The position numbers were made by a program, and so were the translations under genes. DNA of 64,000 nt, taken from assembly GCA_018242485.1 (NCBI GenBank), contig JAFEBV010000020.1:1-64000 (forward strand). Reading direction: 5' to 3'. Source of the stretch: Pseudomonadota bacterium. Lineage in GTDB: Bacteria; Pseudomonadota; Gammaproteobacteria; Xanthomonadales; Xanthomonadaceae. The notes beneath the pieces were generated by a model, which saw only the letters and a list, made by a program, of their open reading frames with translations, searched no databases and was not told where the DNA came from. This document shows positions 37,291-45,301 of this stretch, in pieces; positions within the stretch are counted from its first letter, which is position 1; each line of letters opens with the position of its first letter.

Positions 37291-39144
37291 ATGACAACGA
37301 CGGGGATGGCCGGCACCGGCGATCGGCGGACTTTCCGCGCATGGGCGCTTGGAACGCTGATCCTTGTCGTCGCGTGTTATTGGCCGGTAGGGCAAGGCGG
37401 ATTCGTCTGGGACGACGACATCTACATCCACGACAACGCATGGCTCTGGCCCGGAAGCGACTGGCTTTCCACCGTGTTCCACGGGTTCCCGGACTGGGGG
37501 CAGTATTTCCGTCCGCTGGGCTTGTTGCTCATCGCGACGGAAATCCGCATCTTCGGCATCGCCGCTGCGCCGATGCACTGGGTGTCCTTGTCCCTGCATC
37601 TGGCGAATACCTGCCTCGTGGGCATGCTCGGGCGCAGCCTCGGCTCCAGGCTCTCCGGAGCTACCGATCGCGGTACGAAGGCCGCCGCCGTGGCCATGCT
37701 GGTTTATGGCCTGCATCCGGCATTGATCGAGCCGATCGCGTGGATTTCCTCGCAGTTCGATTTGCTGCTGACGTTTTTCATGTTGTCCGGCTTGCAGCTG
37801 TACATGTCGGAGCGATCCATCCGGTTTCGCGCCGCTTCGGTATCCGTCTGTTTCTTCCTGGCCGCCTGCACCAAGGAAACCGCCGTGGTATTCCCCCTGC
37901 TGCTCGCCGCGATCGATGCATTCATGGTGCGCGCCGACAGGGATGGAGCGACGCGCTCACGCGGCATGCTGGGGGTGGTGCGGCAATGGCCGGTGTATGC
38001 TGCCATGTTCGCGGCGGGCATCGTGTATCTGCTGCTTCGGCATGCCGCCCTGATGGGCAAGGGAATATCGGGCGAATGGGAGCCCTTCGCATCGTGGCAA
38101 CGATTGCATGCGGCATGCCTGTCGTATCTCGCCTACTGGCGGATGCTCGTCTGGCCGTTCGTCGGGCTGTCGCCCGCGCATGTCGTGGACGAGGCCAGGC
38201 TCGCACATGCGGATCTGCAGTCCGGCATGGTCGTGGCCGGCGCCATCGCGATCGGCTTGTCCGGGGTGTGGCTGGCATGGAAGGGGCGTGTGCTCGGGAT
38301 GCTGATTGTGCTCGTCACGCTATCGTTGCTCCCGGTGCTGCACCTCATTCCCATTGCGTTCGACGAAAGCCTGTACCACGAGCGCTATGCGATTCTGGGG
38401 GTCGCCTTGGCATGCGCATCGCTCCCGGCGATGTGTCTGGAACGGTCGCGATTCGCGCTGACGGGCCGCGTCGGCGCGCGCGGCGGGATCGTTGCCGCGG
38501 CGGCATGGGTGCTGTTGGCCGCGTTCACCATCCGTACCACGCTGCCCTTGTGGGCGGACGACGCCAGACTTTGGCGATGGACGCTGAGCGGCAATCCGGA
38601 ATCGACGGTCATCCAGGATCATCTGCTGGCGATCCTGATCGAACGCTCGGACTGGTCCGCCGCCGAGCCCCTCGCCCGCAAGATGGCGCCCACGGCGGGA
38701 TCCTGTGCCAGTTGCATGATCAACATCGCGATCGTGGAAACGGCCAGCGGCAATCTGGATTTTGCGGCACGGGCGCTCGCCAGGGTCAACGCCATCCTGC
38801 ATCGCGGATCGGCAGCTCCCAGCCTCGTCGTCGGATACGAGATCGTCAACGGCAATCTGCTCTGGGCGCAAGGCGATCTCGCCGGCGCCGAACAGGCCTA
38901 CAACAACGCCATCGCGCTGGATCCACGACGCCCTGACGGTTATAAATCCCTTGCTTTGCTGCTGCTTCAGCAGGGACGGTTGCCACAGGCCCGCACGATG
39001 CTCGACCAGGCCGCATCCCGATCCGCGCCGGACACAGCGCGCTCGATGCGCGCACAGTTCGAAGCCTATTTGCCGCATGCGAAAGATGCCGCCGGATCGC
39101 GGCCGGCAGACGCCTCCACAGGTCGCACTGAGCCGGCGCCGTAG
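37291..39144 (+). CDS. TMTC-like GT-C/TPR membrane protein (inserted between pilS and pilR)
   Basis: The 617-residue protein has about ten membrane helices, the GT-C luminal motif GGFVWDDDIY (near residue 36), LHPALIEPIAWISSQFD near 145, YHERYAILG near 360, and C-terminal TPR-like repeats (WAQGDLAGAEQAYNNAIALDP). These match the TMTC O-mannosyltransferase-type family. It should transfer a sugar from a polyprenyl carrier to a protein in the periplasm; pilin is the obvious candidate. Two paralogues lie at 45302-49296. Codon use looks less GC-biased than pilS and pilR, consistent with insertion. Confidence 0.8.
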   Translation: MTTTGMAGTGDRRTFRAWALGTLILVVACYWPVGQGGFVWDDDIYIHDNAWLWPGSDWLSTVFHGFPDWGQYFRPLGLLLIATEIRIFGIAAAPMHWVSLSLHLANTCLVGMLGRSLGSRLSGATDRGTKAAAVAMLVYGLHPALIEPIAWISSQFDLLLTFFMLSGLQLYMSERSIRFRAASVSVCFFLAACTKETAVVFPLLLAAIDAFMVRADRDGATRSRGMLGVVRQWPVYAAMFAAGIVYLLLRHAALMGKGISGEWEPFASWQRLHAACLSYLAYWRMLVWPFVGLSPAHVVDEARLAHADLQSGMVVAGAIAIGLSGVWLAWKGRVLGMLIVLVTLSLLPVLHLIPIAFDESLYHERYAILGVALACASLPAMCLERSRFALTGRVGARGGIVAAAAWVLLAAFTIRTTLPLWADDARLWRWTLSGNPESTVIQDHLLAILIERSDWSAAEPLARKMAPTAGSCASCMINIAIVETASGNLDFAARALARVNAILHRGSAAPSLVVGYEIVNGNLLWAQGDLAGAEQAYNNAIALDPRRPDGYKSLALLLLQQGRLPQARTMLDQAASRSAPDTARSMRAQFEAYLPHAKDAAGSRPADASTGRTEPAP

Positions 39145-39259
39145 CCGCTCAATCGCGCGCCACCCTCACATGCGCATGGCACGCGGGTTGTTCGGGCGGC
39201 GGCGGGTTGCCGGGCTCCGCCGATTTGCGTTGGCGTTCCCTGCGGCACGCCAGCGTCCG

Positions 39260-39265
39260 TATACT
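39260..39265 (+). promoter_or_regulatory. -10 box immediately upstream of pilR
   Basis: TATACT ends eight bases before the pilR ATG, so a transcript starting here would have almost no leader. It suggests pilR has its own promoter now that it is separated from pilS. Confidence 0.35.
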
Positions 39266-39273
39266 TCCCGCGC

Positions 39274-40677
39274 ATGAGCAAACCCTCCGTCCTCGTCGTC
39301 GACGACGAACGCGACATCCGCGAGCTGCTCACCATTACCCTCGGGCGGATGGGTTTGCTGGTGGACACCGCCGGCAACGTCGCCGAGGCGCGCGCGCGGC
39401 TGGCTGCCGGCCGCTACGGCCTGTGCCTGACCGACATGCGCCTGCCCGACGGCAACGGGCTGGAAATCATCGCCCACATCGTCGCCCGCCACCCGGACAC
39501 CCCGGTGGCGATGATCACTGCCTACGGTAATGTCGAGGCGGCGGTGGATGCGCTCAAGGCCGGGGCGTTCGATTTCGTCTCCAAACCCGTGGATCTGGCG
39601 GTGCTGCGGCGGCTGGTCGGCAATGCGCTGGAATTGCAGCAAAAACGCAGCGCCGCTCCGGCCGCGTCCGGGCTGATCGGCGAGTCGCCCACCATGCTGG
39701 CGCTGCGCCAGACCATCGCCAAGCTGGCGCGCAGTCAGGCCCCGGTGTACATCGCCGGCGAATCGGGCGCCGGCAAGGAGCGCGTGGCGCGGCTGATCCA
39801 TGAACAAGGTCCACGCACGGCAGGGCCGTTCGTGCCGGTCAACTGCGGCGCGATCCCGGCCGAGCTGATGGAAAGCGAATTCTTCGGCCACAAGAAGGGC
39901 AGCTTCACCGGTGCCCATGCCGACAAGGATGGCTTGTTCCAGGCTGCCAACGGCGGCACCTTGTTCCTCGACGAGGTGGCCGAGCTGCCGCTGCACATGC
40001 AGGTGAAGCTGCTGCGGGTGATCCAGGAAAAATCCGTGCGTGCGGTCGGCGCATCCAGCGAGGCACCGGTGGACGTGCGCATCCTCTCGGCCACCCACAA
40101 GAACCTCGCACAACTGGTAGAGGACAACCGCTTTCGCCACGACTTGTTCTACCGCCTGAACGTGATCGAACTGCGCGTGCCGCCGCTGCGCGAGCGGGTG
40201 GACGACATCCCGTTGCTGGTGGACGCCATCCTGAAAAAGCTGTCGGCCGAGATCGGCGAGCCGCTGCCGAAGCCCGATGCCGATGCGCTGGCCGCGCTGC
40301 GCGACTACGGTTTCCCTGGCAACGTGCGCGAACTGGAAAACATCCTCGAGCGCGCCACCGCCCTGTGCGAGGGCGACAGCATCCGCCGCGAGGACCTGCG
40401 CCTGCCGGCCGCATCCGCACGCGCGTCGAATCTTGCCGGCACCAGTCCGGGCGGTTCGGGCGCGGGAGCCGGCAGTCACGCCGGCGCAGGCGAGGCTGCT
40501 GCGCCACGCACCACCGATGGTTCCGACGACTTGCCCCGGCATCTGGAGAACCTCGAACGCGAAGCCATCGTGCGCGCGCTGGAGGAATGCCGCTACAACA
40601 AGACCCGCGCGGCGGCGAAGCTCGGCATCACCTTCCGCGCGCTGCGCTACAAGCTCAAGAAGCTGGCGATCGAGTAG
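39274..40677 (+). CDS. pilR: Sigma54-dependent response regulator PilR
   Basis: A receiver domain (Asp in CLTDMRLPDG), AAA+ domain with Walker A GESGAGKE, sigma54-contact loop GSFTGA and Walker B GGTLFLDEVAEL, and a Fis-type helix-turn-helix (KTRAAAKLGITFRALRYKLKK) are present over 467 residues. PilR activates pilA transcription with RpoN. Two sigma54 promoters sit upstream of the two pilin genes at 43965 and 44696. A low-complexity Gly/Ala linker occurs at residues 390-410. Confidence 0.95.
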   Translation: MSKPSVLVVDDERDIRELLTITLGRMGLLVDTAGNVAEARARLAAGRYGLCLTDMRLPDGNGLEIIAHIVARHPDTPVAMITAYGNVEAAVDALKAGAFDFVSKPVDLAVLRRLVGNALELQQKRSAAPAASGLIGESPTMLALRQTIAKLARSQAPVYIAGESGAGKERVARLIHEQGPRTAGPFVPVNCGAIPAELMESEFFGHKKGSFTGAHADKDGLFQAANGGTLFLDEVAELPLHMQVKLLRVIQEKSVRAVGASSEAPVDVRILSATHKNLAQLVEDNRFRHDLFYRLNVIELRVPPLRERVDDIPLLVDAILKKLSAEIGEPLPKPDADALAALRDYGFPGNVRELENILERATALCEGDSIRREDLRLPAASARASNLAGTSPGGSGAGAGSHAGAGEAAAPRTTDGSDDLPRHLENLEREAIVRALEECRYNKTRAAAKLGITFRALRYKLKKLAIE

Positions 40678-40713
40678 ACGGACGCAAGCCGCCGGGGCCT
40701 GACACTTGCAAAA

Positions 40714-43700
40714 CTACTTGCCGCCCAAGGCCGGCAAGCGCAGGTCGGCCCAGGCCAGCAGGTAGGAACGGATCGAGCCATACAGCAGGGAGGGGTGGAT
40801 TTGCGCGCCCCAGGTTCGCTCGAGGCGGGCCACCTCGTCGAAGTGGCCGTCGACGATGGCGCCGAGCATCGCCAGCACCAGCATCTGTTCGCGCAACACG
40901 TCCGGGGCCGCTTTTTCGGTTCGCAATTGTTGCAGCGCCGCCATCGCCGTGGGCGCGAGGCGCGCCCCGTCCCTCCGCGCCGCCGCATCGAAGGCGGCCA
41001 GCACGGCCTGCCCGGGTTGCGGCAGCGGGGCGCCGGCCTGGATCCAGACTGGATCGATCCAGATGCCATGCAACTCGTCGGCCGGCAGCACCCCGATGGT
41101 TTCGGCGGCGAGGTAGGACACATCCGCATACCAATACGGTGCGGTCTCCTCGGTGAGTCGGCCGCCCATGGCCAGCAGCGAGCGCACATGGCTGGCGCTA
41201 TCCGGGTCGCGCTGGCGCAATGCCTGCATGTTCGAGGATCGCATGGCATTGACGATGTCGCGGGCGACGAACTGGGACCACACGAAATCGCTCAACCATG
41301 GGCCTACCTCCGTGACCGTCCCGGCCGGAGACGGGGAGCGCCCCTCGAGGATATCCAGCACGGGCATGCCGTTGCTCACCAGGCCCTGGAGGGTGGTGGA
41401 GGATTCCTTCAGGAACCGGGCACGCGGACCCTCGAGCGCGACCACCGGGTGGAAATCCGAATACGGCTGCGCATCGGCATAGGCCGCGAAGACGCGCAAC
41501 ACGCGCTCGGAGCCGATGCGGCGCACCGCGAAATCCTCCGCCGTGCGCAAGCCGACACTGGCCAGTTCCGCCGCGAGCGGTTGGCCTGCCAGCCGTTTCA
41601 CGTCGAGATCCGGCAAGGGGCGGGCGCTGGCGACCATCAACAGGTCGGAGGTGTTGGTCAGGTACACGTCCACATGCGCAAATTCATGGGTCAATGCCGC
41701 TTGCATCGTCGCCAGCAGATGGTCGTTCAATTCGTAAGTCTGCACCCATTGCACCATCAGCCCGTCGGGTTTCAGATGCCGGCGGGCAAGCCCGTAGAAC
41801 TGGGTGGTGAACAGGCTCGCCACCCCGCTCACCCATGGGTTGGACGGCTCGGAGACGATGACGTCGAAGCGGCGATGGCCGGTGGAAAACCAGGTGCGCG
41901 CATCGTCGATGCGCAGGTGCGAACGCGGGTCGGTATAGGCGTCGGCCACGATCAGGCCGAACAGGCGCGCGCCGTCATGCATGGCCCGCTCGATCTCGAT
42001 GGTGTCCACGCTGGTGGGTTCGCGGCTGGCAAGGAAGGTCGCGGTGGTCATGCCCGAGCCCCAGCCGATGATCGCCACCTCCCGCGGCTGGGCCAGCAAG
42101 GCCAGCGGCAAGGCCGCTGCCATGCGCATGGTGGCTTCATCGGCCGAACGCGGCTGCGCGGGGTTCGTCTGGATTCCGGCGTCTGGCTTGCCATTGGTGG
42201 CGATCGCCATGATGCCGGTGTTGGCCCGCATGATGCTCACGGTCGCGGTCTTGCCGTCGCGCTGGTACTTGACGTCGCTCGCCGGAATGTTGAGCAGCCC
42301 GGTACGGAACACCCCGGAGGCTTGGGCGCCCGGATCCGGGCGCCCCCAATGCAGGCTGGCGAGCGTGGCCAGCAGCCCGCAGGCGCCGGCGGCGATCCAG
42401 CCGCGATGCGTGGCCTGCCGGGCGAAATAGCGCAGCAGGGCCAAGCCGAGCAACACGTCGACGAAGGCGGCCAGCGTGACCGACAAGGCCACACCGATGG
42501 CCGGCACCAGCACGTGCATCGCCGTGAACACCCCGGCGATCGCCCCCACCGTGTTGGCGGCATACACGCGGCCGATGCTTGCTTCGCCATGGCCGCGCCG
42601 CAGCAGGGCCATGGTCATCAGTGGCAGGGTCATGCCGGCGAAAAACGCGGCCGGGAACATCACCGCCATGGCAATGGCGCCGCTGCCCAGATCGAACAGT
42701 GCGTAACCCGAATCGTTGCGCGCCAGCGCCTGCATCATCCAGCCGACCCAGCGGAAGGAATGGGTGAACATCGGCACCGACAGCAAGGCCATCGCGCCCA
42801 TCAGCACCTGCGCCCAGCCGGTCGCGGTCACCGCGTCGCGCAACCGCGTCGAGCGGCTGCGCACCCACAGGCCGCCGAAGGCCAACCCGGCGATGAAACT
42901 GGCCAGCATCAGCTCGAAGGAGTGCACGGTCGTTCCGAGCGACTGATTGAGCAGGCGCACCCAGCCGATCTCGTAGACGAACGAGGTGGCGCCGGTGACG
43001 AAGGCCGCCAGCAGAATCCACCCGCCGAACCGCGCATCGCCATGGCCGTTATCCGCTGCATCCGTTGGCGCGCTCGGCAATGTGGCCACGTCCACCGCCG
43101 CAACGCGCAGCGCGAGGATCGCCGCGCCCGCGGCAACCGCGAGGTTCAGCATGCCCGCCAGACGCGCCGCGCCCGGCATGCCGATCCACGGCAGCAGCAC
43201 GAAGGTGCATACCAGCGCCCCGGCCGCCGCGCCGATGCTGTTGGTGAAATACAGCCCGCCCAGCACGCGGCCGTCCTCGTCCGGGGTCATCCGCAGGTAG
43301 CCGCCGCTCATCAGCGGGAAGGTCATCCCCAGCAGCACGCTCTGCGGGGCGATCAACGCCGCCGCCGAGCCCCATTGCCAGGCATGCGCCAGCCAGTCGC
43401 TGCCGATCGCCGGCAATACCGTTTCCTGTGAAAAATCGGTGTAGGCGAGAAACAGCGGGTGGAACACCACCCCCAGCGCACCGATCGCCCCCTCGACGAG
43501 GGCGTAGGCAAGGATCAGGCGTCGCCAACGCACACCGTAACGGCTGGCCAGCCAGGCTCCCAGCGCCATGCCGCCCATGTAGATGGCCAGCACCAGCGCC
43601 TGCGCATAGGCCGCGTGGCCCAGGGTCAGGCCCAGATAATGCGACCACACCGATTGGTACACCAGTCCGGCGAATCCCGAGAGCAGAAACAGGAACAACA

Positions 43701-43728
43701 GGCTGTAGCCGGCAGCGGGTTTGCGCAT
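40714..43728 (-). CDS. Membrane-fused spermidine-synthase-like protein
   Basis: The 1004-residue protein has an MFS-like membrane half of about 12 helices (residues 5-460), then a spermidine-synthase-like Rossmann domain with VAIIGWGSGMTTATFLAS (near 560), VDTIEIE and VIVSEPSNPWVSGV, and an extra C-terminal region of about 250 residues. Aminopropyltransferase activity is not certain: such fused proteins are poorly characterised. It lies antisense between pilR and pilA. Confidence 0.8.
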   Translation of the reverse strand: MRKPAAGYSLLFLFLLSGFAGLVYQSVWSHYLGLTLGHAAYAQALVLAIYMGGMALGAWLASRYGVRWRRLILAYALVEGAIGALGVVFHPLFLAYTDFSQETVLPAIGSDWLAHAWQWGSAAALIAPQSVLLGMTFPLMSGGYLRMTPDEDGRVLGGLYFTNSIGAAAGALVCTFVLLPWIGMPGAARLAGMLNLAVAAGAAILALRVAAVDVATLPSAPTDAADNGHGDARFGGWILLAAFVTGATSFVYEIGWVRLLNQSLGTTVHSFELMLASFIAGLAFGGLWVRSRSTRLRDAVTATGWAQVLMGAMALLSVPMFTHSFRWVGWMMQALARNDSGYALFDLGSGAIAMAVMFPAAFFAGMTLPLMTMALLRRGHGEASIGRVYAANTVGAIAGVFTAMHVLVPAIGVALSVTLAAFVDVLLGLALLRYFARQATHRGWIAAGACGLLATLASLHWGRPDPGAQASGVFRTGLLNIPASDVKYQRDGKTATVSIMRANTGIMAIATNGKPDAGIQTNPAQPRSADEATMRMAAALPLALLAQPREVAIIGWGSGMTTATFLASREPTSVDTIEIERAMHDGARLFGLIVADAYTDPRSHLRIDDARTWFSTGHRRFDVIVSEPSNPWVSGVASLFTTQFYGLARRHLKPDGLMVQWVQTYELNDHLLATMQAALTHEFAHVDVYLTNTSDLLMVASARPLPDLDVKRLAGQPLAAELASVGLRTAEDFAVRRIGSERVLRVFAAYADAQPYSDFHPVVALEGPRARFLKESSTTLQGLVSNGMPVLDILEGRSPSPAGTVTEVGPWLSDFVWSQFVARDIVNAMRSSNMQALRQRDPDSASHVRSLLAMGGRLTEETAPYWYADVSYLAAETIGVLPADELHGIWIDPVWIQAGAPLPQPGQAVLAAFDAAARRDGARLAPTAMAALQQLRTEKAAPDVLREQMLVLAMLGAIVDGHFDEVARLERTWGAQIHPSLLYGSIRSYLLAWADLRLPALGGK

Positions 43729-44091
43729 GGTGGGGCTCGGGTGAAAGGTCGCGAAGAGCCGAAGTCTAGCAAGGCCAAACCACCAGAGTGCATTGCCACG
43801 AGCGCACGATGTCGACTACAGCCATGCCGTCTGCGGCCATTTCGGAGGTGCCAAACTGACCTTCCGCGTCACTTTCTGACCCGCAAGCCCGGCGATTGAC
43901 GAAGCCTCGTGGACAAGCCATCCTGAGCGGGCGATAACCGTGTCCTTCATCACGTTACGGAGGTTGGCACGGCAGTTGCATGTTGGACTTGCGCGCTCCC
44001 CATTGGCTGCCGTCGAGCCAGGGACGCAACCCGGCGACAGGCCGGCGGGGCGCGCGAGGTTAGCTAACCCACCACTTGAAGGACACTCACC
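43729..44091. other. Regulatory intergenic region upstream of pilA1
   Basis: This 363-base gap separates the divergent spermidine-synthase-like gene from pilA1. It contains a near-perfect sigma54 promoter at 43965-43980 and space upstream for PilR binding. No reading frame with homology is visible. Confidence 0.6.
43965..43980 (+). promoter_or_regulatory. Sigma54 (-24/-12) promoter of pilA1
   Basis: TGGCAC-N5-TTGCA matches the RpoN consensus exactly (TGGCAC at 43965-43970, TTGCA at 43976-43980). Transcription would begin near 43991, about 100 bases before pilA1. PilR, encoded 3 kb upstream, is the expected activator. Confidence 0.88.
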
Positions 44092-44535
44092 ATGAACCAG
44101 ATCCAGAAAGGCTTCACCCTGATCGAGCTGATGATCGTGGTCGCGATCATCGCCATCCTCGCCGCCATCGCCATCCCGGCCTATCAGGATTACGTGATCC
44201 GCTCGCAGGTTTCGGAAGGCGCTTCCCTCGCCGAGGGCAGCAAGACCGCGGTCGCCGAGTTCTACTCCAACGTCGGCCACTTCCCGGCCTCCAACGCCTC
44301 CGCCGGCGTCTCGGCGGCCGCCAGCATCAACGGCTCGTACGTCAAGACCGTGACGGTCACCAACGGCCTGATCACCGTGAACTACTCCTCGGCTGGCCCG
44401 CAGAAGGCCAACAGCGCGATCAACGGCAAGAATCTCGCCTTCTCGCCGTTCACCGCCGCCGGCGCCACCAAGTGGAACTGCAACACCGGCAGCACGACCA
44501 TCGCCGGCAAGTACCGCCCGTCGATCTGCCGTTGA
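44092..44535 (+). CDS. pilA: Type IV major pilin PilA, copy 1
   Basis: The 147-residue prepilin has leader MNQIQKG, cleaved before [20 protein letters not shown] with the invariant Glu5, the hydrophobic assembly helix, and a C-terminal disulfide loop (WNC near 135 and PSIC near 146). Serine, threonine and alanine-rich stretches could be glycosylation targets. A second pilin with the same block [14 protein letters not shown] follows. An intrinsic terminator follows this gene, so the copies are transcribed separately. Confidence 0.96.
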   Translation: MNQIQKGFTLIELMIVVAIIAILAAIAIPAYQDYVIRSQVSEGASLAEGSKTAVAEFYSNVGHFPASNASAGVSAAASINGSYVKTVTVTNGLITVNYSSAGPQKANSAINGKNLAFSPFTAAGATKWNCNTGSTTIAGKYRPSICR

Positions 44536-44559
44536 TCCGCGGTTCGCAACACGTTGTCG

Positions 44560-44588
44560 AAAGGCCGCCTCCGGGCGGCCTTTCTTTT
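44560..44588 (+). terminator. Intrinsic terminator after pilA1
   Basis: AAAGGCCGCC and GGCGGCCTTT form a perfect 10-bp stem (44560-44583) with loop TCCG, followed by CTTTTG. It separates the two pilin transcription units. Confidence 0.85.
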
Positions 44589-44695
44589 GGTGGCAGGCCT
44601 TCACGGCTTGCTGTCAAGGCTGATGCCGACGCCAGCGGCGCGCGGAAGCAGGCAGACAGGCCGTGGTGGTCGCCTGTCGCATGGCTGGCCAGTCG

Positions 44696-44711
44696 TGGCA
44701 TGGAAATTGCT
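44696..44711 (+). promoter_or_regulatory. Sigma54 (-24/-12) promoter of pilA2
   Basis: TGGCAT-N5-TTGCT (44696-44701 and 44707-44711) is a good RpoN site. It lies 61 bases before the pilA2 ATG and after the pilA1 terminator, giving the second pilin its own RpoN/PilR control. Confidence 0.78.
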
Positions 44712-44771
44712 TCCAATTGGATATCGTTCAGCCAGCAGGGCTGTTCCATCCGACCTTTGCAGGGACTGTCC

Positions 44772-45224
44772 ATGAACCGGACGCATGCCGGCTTCACCCT
44801 GATCGAGTTGATGATCGTGATCGCGATCATCGCCATCCTCGCCGCGATCGCCATCCCGGCCTATCAGGACTACGTCGTCCGCTCGCAGGTATCCGAGGGT
44901 GCCAGCCTGTCCGACAACGCCAAGATCGCGGTCGGCGAGTTCTACTCCAACGTCGGCCACTTCCCGGCCTCTAACGCGTCGGCCGGCGTTGCGCTGCCGA
45001 CCAGCATCAACGGCACCTACGTCAAATCAGTGACCGTCGTCAGCGGCAAGGTGCGCGTGCTGTTTTCGAGCACGTTGCCACAGCGGGCCAATTCGGCGAT
45101 CGATGGCGGCCTGCTCGTACTCTCCCCATTTACCGCCGGGCGCGACTCCACCATCTGGAACTGCACCACCACGGCCGGTTCCACGATTCTTGGCAAGTAT
45201 CGGCCGTCGATCTGCCGACCATGA
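44772..45224 (+). CDS. pilA: Type IV major pilin PilA, copy 2
   Basis: The 150-residue prepilin has leader MNRTHAG before [20 protein letters not shown] with Glu5. It shares the N-terminal helix, [18 protein letters not shown] and the C-terminal KYRPSIC with copy 1, but the central region (VRVLFSSTLPQRANSAIDGG) differs, as do likely surface residues. It may be an alternative or co-assembled major pilin. Downstream, TMTC-like genes may act on it. Confidence 0.95.
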   Translation: MNRTHAGFTLIELMIVIAIIAILAAIAIPAYQDYVVRSQVSEGASLSDNAKIAVGEFYSNVGHFPASNASAGVALPTSINGTYVKSVTVVSGKVRVLFSSTLPQRANSAIDGGLLVLSPFTAGRDSTIWNCTTTAGSTILGKYRPSICRP

Positions 45225-45289
45225 ATCGGCGGGCGCGCGCCCTCGCGGGTCGCGCCGCGTATCGTTGCTGACGTAGTTCGGCGGTTTTG

Positions 45290-45295
45290 TATACT
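45290..45295 (+). promoter_or_regulatory. -10 box placing transcription start at the ATG of the next gene
   Basis: TATACT ends seven bases before the ATG at 45302; TTGCTG at 45265-45270 is a weak -35 with 19-base spacing. A leaderless mRNA is predicted for the TMTC-like gene. Confidence 0.4.
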
Positions 45296-45301
45296 CGGCC
45301 G

